Below, in pieces: positions 51,946 to 64,000 of a stretch of DNA of 64,000 nt; positions within the stretch are counted from its first letter, which is position 1, and each line of letters begins with the position of its first letter. Source of the DNA: Apteryx mantelli (lineage: Eukaryota; Chordata; Aves; Apterygiformes; Apterygidae); assembly GCF_036417845.1 (NCBI RefSeq), contig NC_089980.1, positions 58,898,501 through 58,962,500 on the forward strand, written 5' to 3'. Both the position numbers and the translations under genes were made by a program. The notes beneath the pieces were generated by a model. That model did not search any database. It saw only the letters and a list, made by a program, of their open reading frames with translations, and was not told the DNA's origin.

Positions 51946-52206
51946 TATGCTACTTTCCTGCTGTAGTGGTGAGAATTTTTTTTTTCCTTTTCTTTTTTTT
52001 TTTTTAAACTGAACTGAGTATATGCTTTAGGTGCAATATCTTTGCTTACAGTAGCTCTAGGACCAAATTAGTGCTGCACTGAAAGAGGCTACTTACCTTT
52101 TTGTTTTCACCTACTTCCAAAGACCTTAAAGCAAACAAGTGGAACAGCAGTAACTGTAGAAGTATCTACACACCTTAGACTATTTAAGGTCAAAATCTGA
52201 CAGACC

Positions 52207-52958
52207 TTTATTCTACCTACAGCATTAACATACTGCAGTATAAATAAGTTCCCAGCATCCTGCGAGGCATTGCTAGTTATTTTATATTCTTTAGTGTTCT
52301 GTTGCTCAAACTTATTTTACTTTCAACTGTCTACCCTCAGATTCATATCTAATGATACATTATTCTATCAGAAATCCTTCTGAGTCAAGCTAAGTTTGCA
52401 GTACTTCAAGATTTGGTATAAGCAAACTTTGATACCGTTCTGTCTAAAATGACAATGGCATAAACAAACTAAACATAAATCCTAAACCCTAGCTCTCCCA
52501 ACCCCCACAGCTAAGAGCAGCCTCTCAAACAGATGCTAGCATAGAACCCCTGTTGCAGCAAGTCTTCCCAGGGGCCCTGGTACTGAGCACAGCTCTTGGC
52601 TGGATACTGGTACAGCTCTATACAGAGTTAAATCAGTAGTATTTTAATTTACAACAGACAGGCTAGTTGGCATTCTTATGTGCATTTATTAATTACAAGT
52701 AATTCTTTGACTTTATATAAAAAGGAAATTGCTTATCTTAAACATTTTGGTCTTGTCTGATCAACAACTATGCTATAGAAAATGGATAGTATCAGTCTGC
52801 TTGTAATTATCAAAAGGGATGTGCAAATATTTGTTACACTTTAGTTGAAACCCAGCATTAAATGATACCTTAATATTCCTTATTGTTTCCAAAAATGAAG
52901 CCAAATATCCACTTTTACATGATTATTATATGCTACCCTGTTTTCTGAGATAAGACTG
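52207..52958 (-). other. B3GALNT2 3' UTR (proximal part)
   Basis: Minus-strand AATAAA hexamers at 52685-52690 and 52207-52212 give plausible 3' ends 270-750 nt after the stop, neither overlapping TBCE. A longer UTR into TBCE intron 14 is also possible. Confidence 0.45.
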
Positions 52959-63865
<10,907 letters not shown>

Positions 63866-64000
63866 CTGTTAAGAGAGCACAACACTGTTACACAGATATT
63901 CAAAGATTTTAAAGGATGAAAATCAGACAGTTTTTTAATTTTAAAATAGTCATCTTTATGCAAAGCATAGTCTGAACACACAATGTAAATGTTTTACTTA

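Overview
The window is vertebrate nuclear DNA, almost certainly from a bird. It holds intron-split genes orthologous to human 1q42 genes, short CR1 (chicken repeat 1) LINEs with the avian 3' octamer tail, and a sparse repeat load. Gene order is GGPS1 (+), TBCE (+), B3GALNT2 (-), the same order and orientation as in human. I cannot name the species from the sequence.

Layout. 1-5027: the last two coding exons of GGPS1 (geranylgeranyl diphosphate synthase); its first coding exon lies left of the window. 5028 to about 8.6 kb: probable long GGPS1 3' UTR. About 8.6-17.1 kb: AT-rich intergenic DNA with no gene I can support. About 17.18-18.34 kb: a strong CpG island with CCAAT boxes, GC boxes and two ZNF143/THAP11-like elements, taken as the TBCE promoter. 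18.6-51.7 kb: TBCE, for which I reconstructed 16 coding exons that join in frame into about 530 residues (human 527). 52.96-63.87 kb on the minus strand: the last seven coding exons (283 residues) of B3GALNT2; its 5' exons lie to the right. TBCE and B3GALNT2 converge tail to tail with 1.29 kb between stop codons.

Repeats. Two closely related CR1 copies in the same orientation lie about 10 kb apart, one in TBCE intron 10 and one in a B3GALNT2 intron. An older, decayed CR1 lies in TBCE intron 1. A solo endogenous-retrovirus-type LTR sits beside the first CR1, and an unnamed dispersed repeat is present in at least two collinear copies.

The three genes do not form one pathway. GGPS1 makes GGPP for protein prenylation, TBCE handles alpha-tubulin during heterodimer assembly, and B3GALNT2 extends the O-mannosyl glycan of alpha-dystroglycan in the ER. 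I found no undescribed biological system. The most notable observations are splicing features (a U12-type intron, a GC-AG or 4-nt-ambiguous intron and a NAGNAG acceptor), a fold-back at the 5' end of one CR1, and the recombination-prone CR1 pair. All exon coordinates come from reading splice signals and protein similarity by eye, without transcript data.
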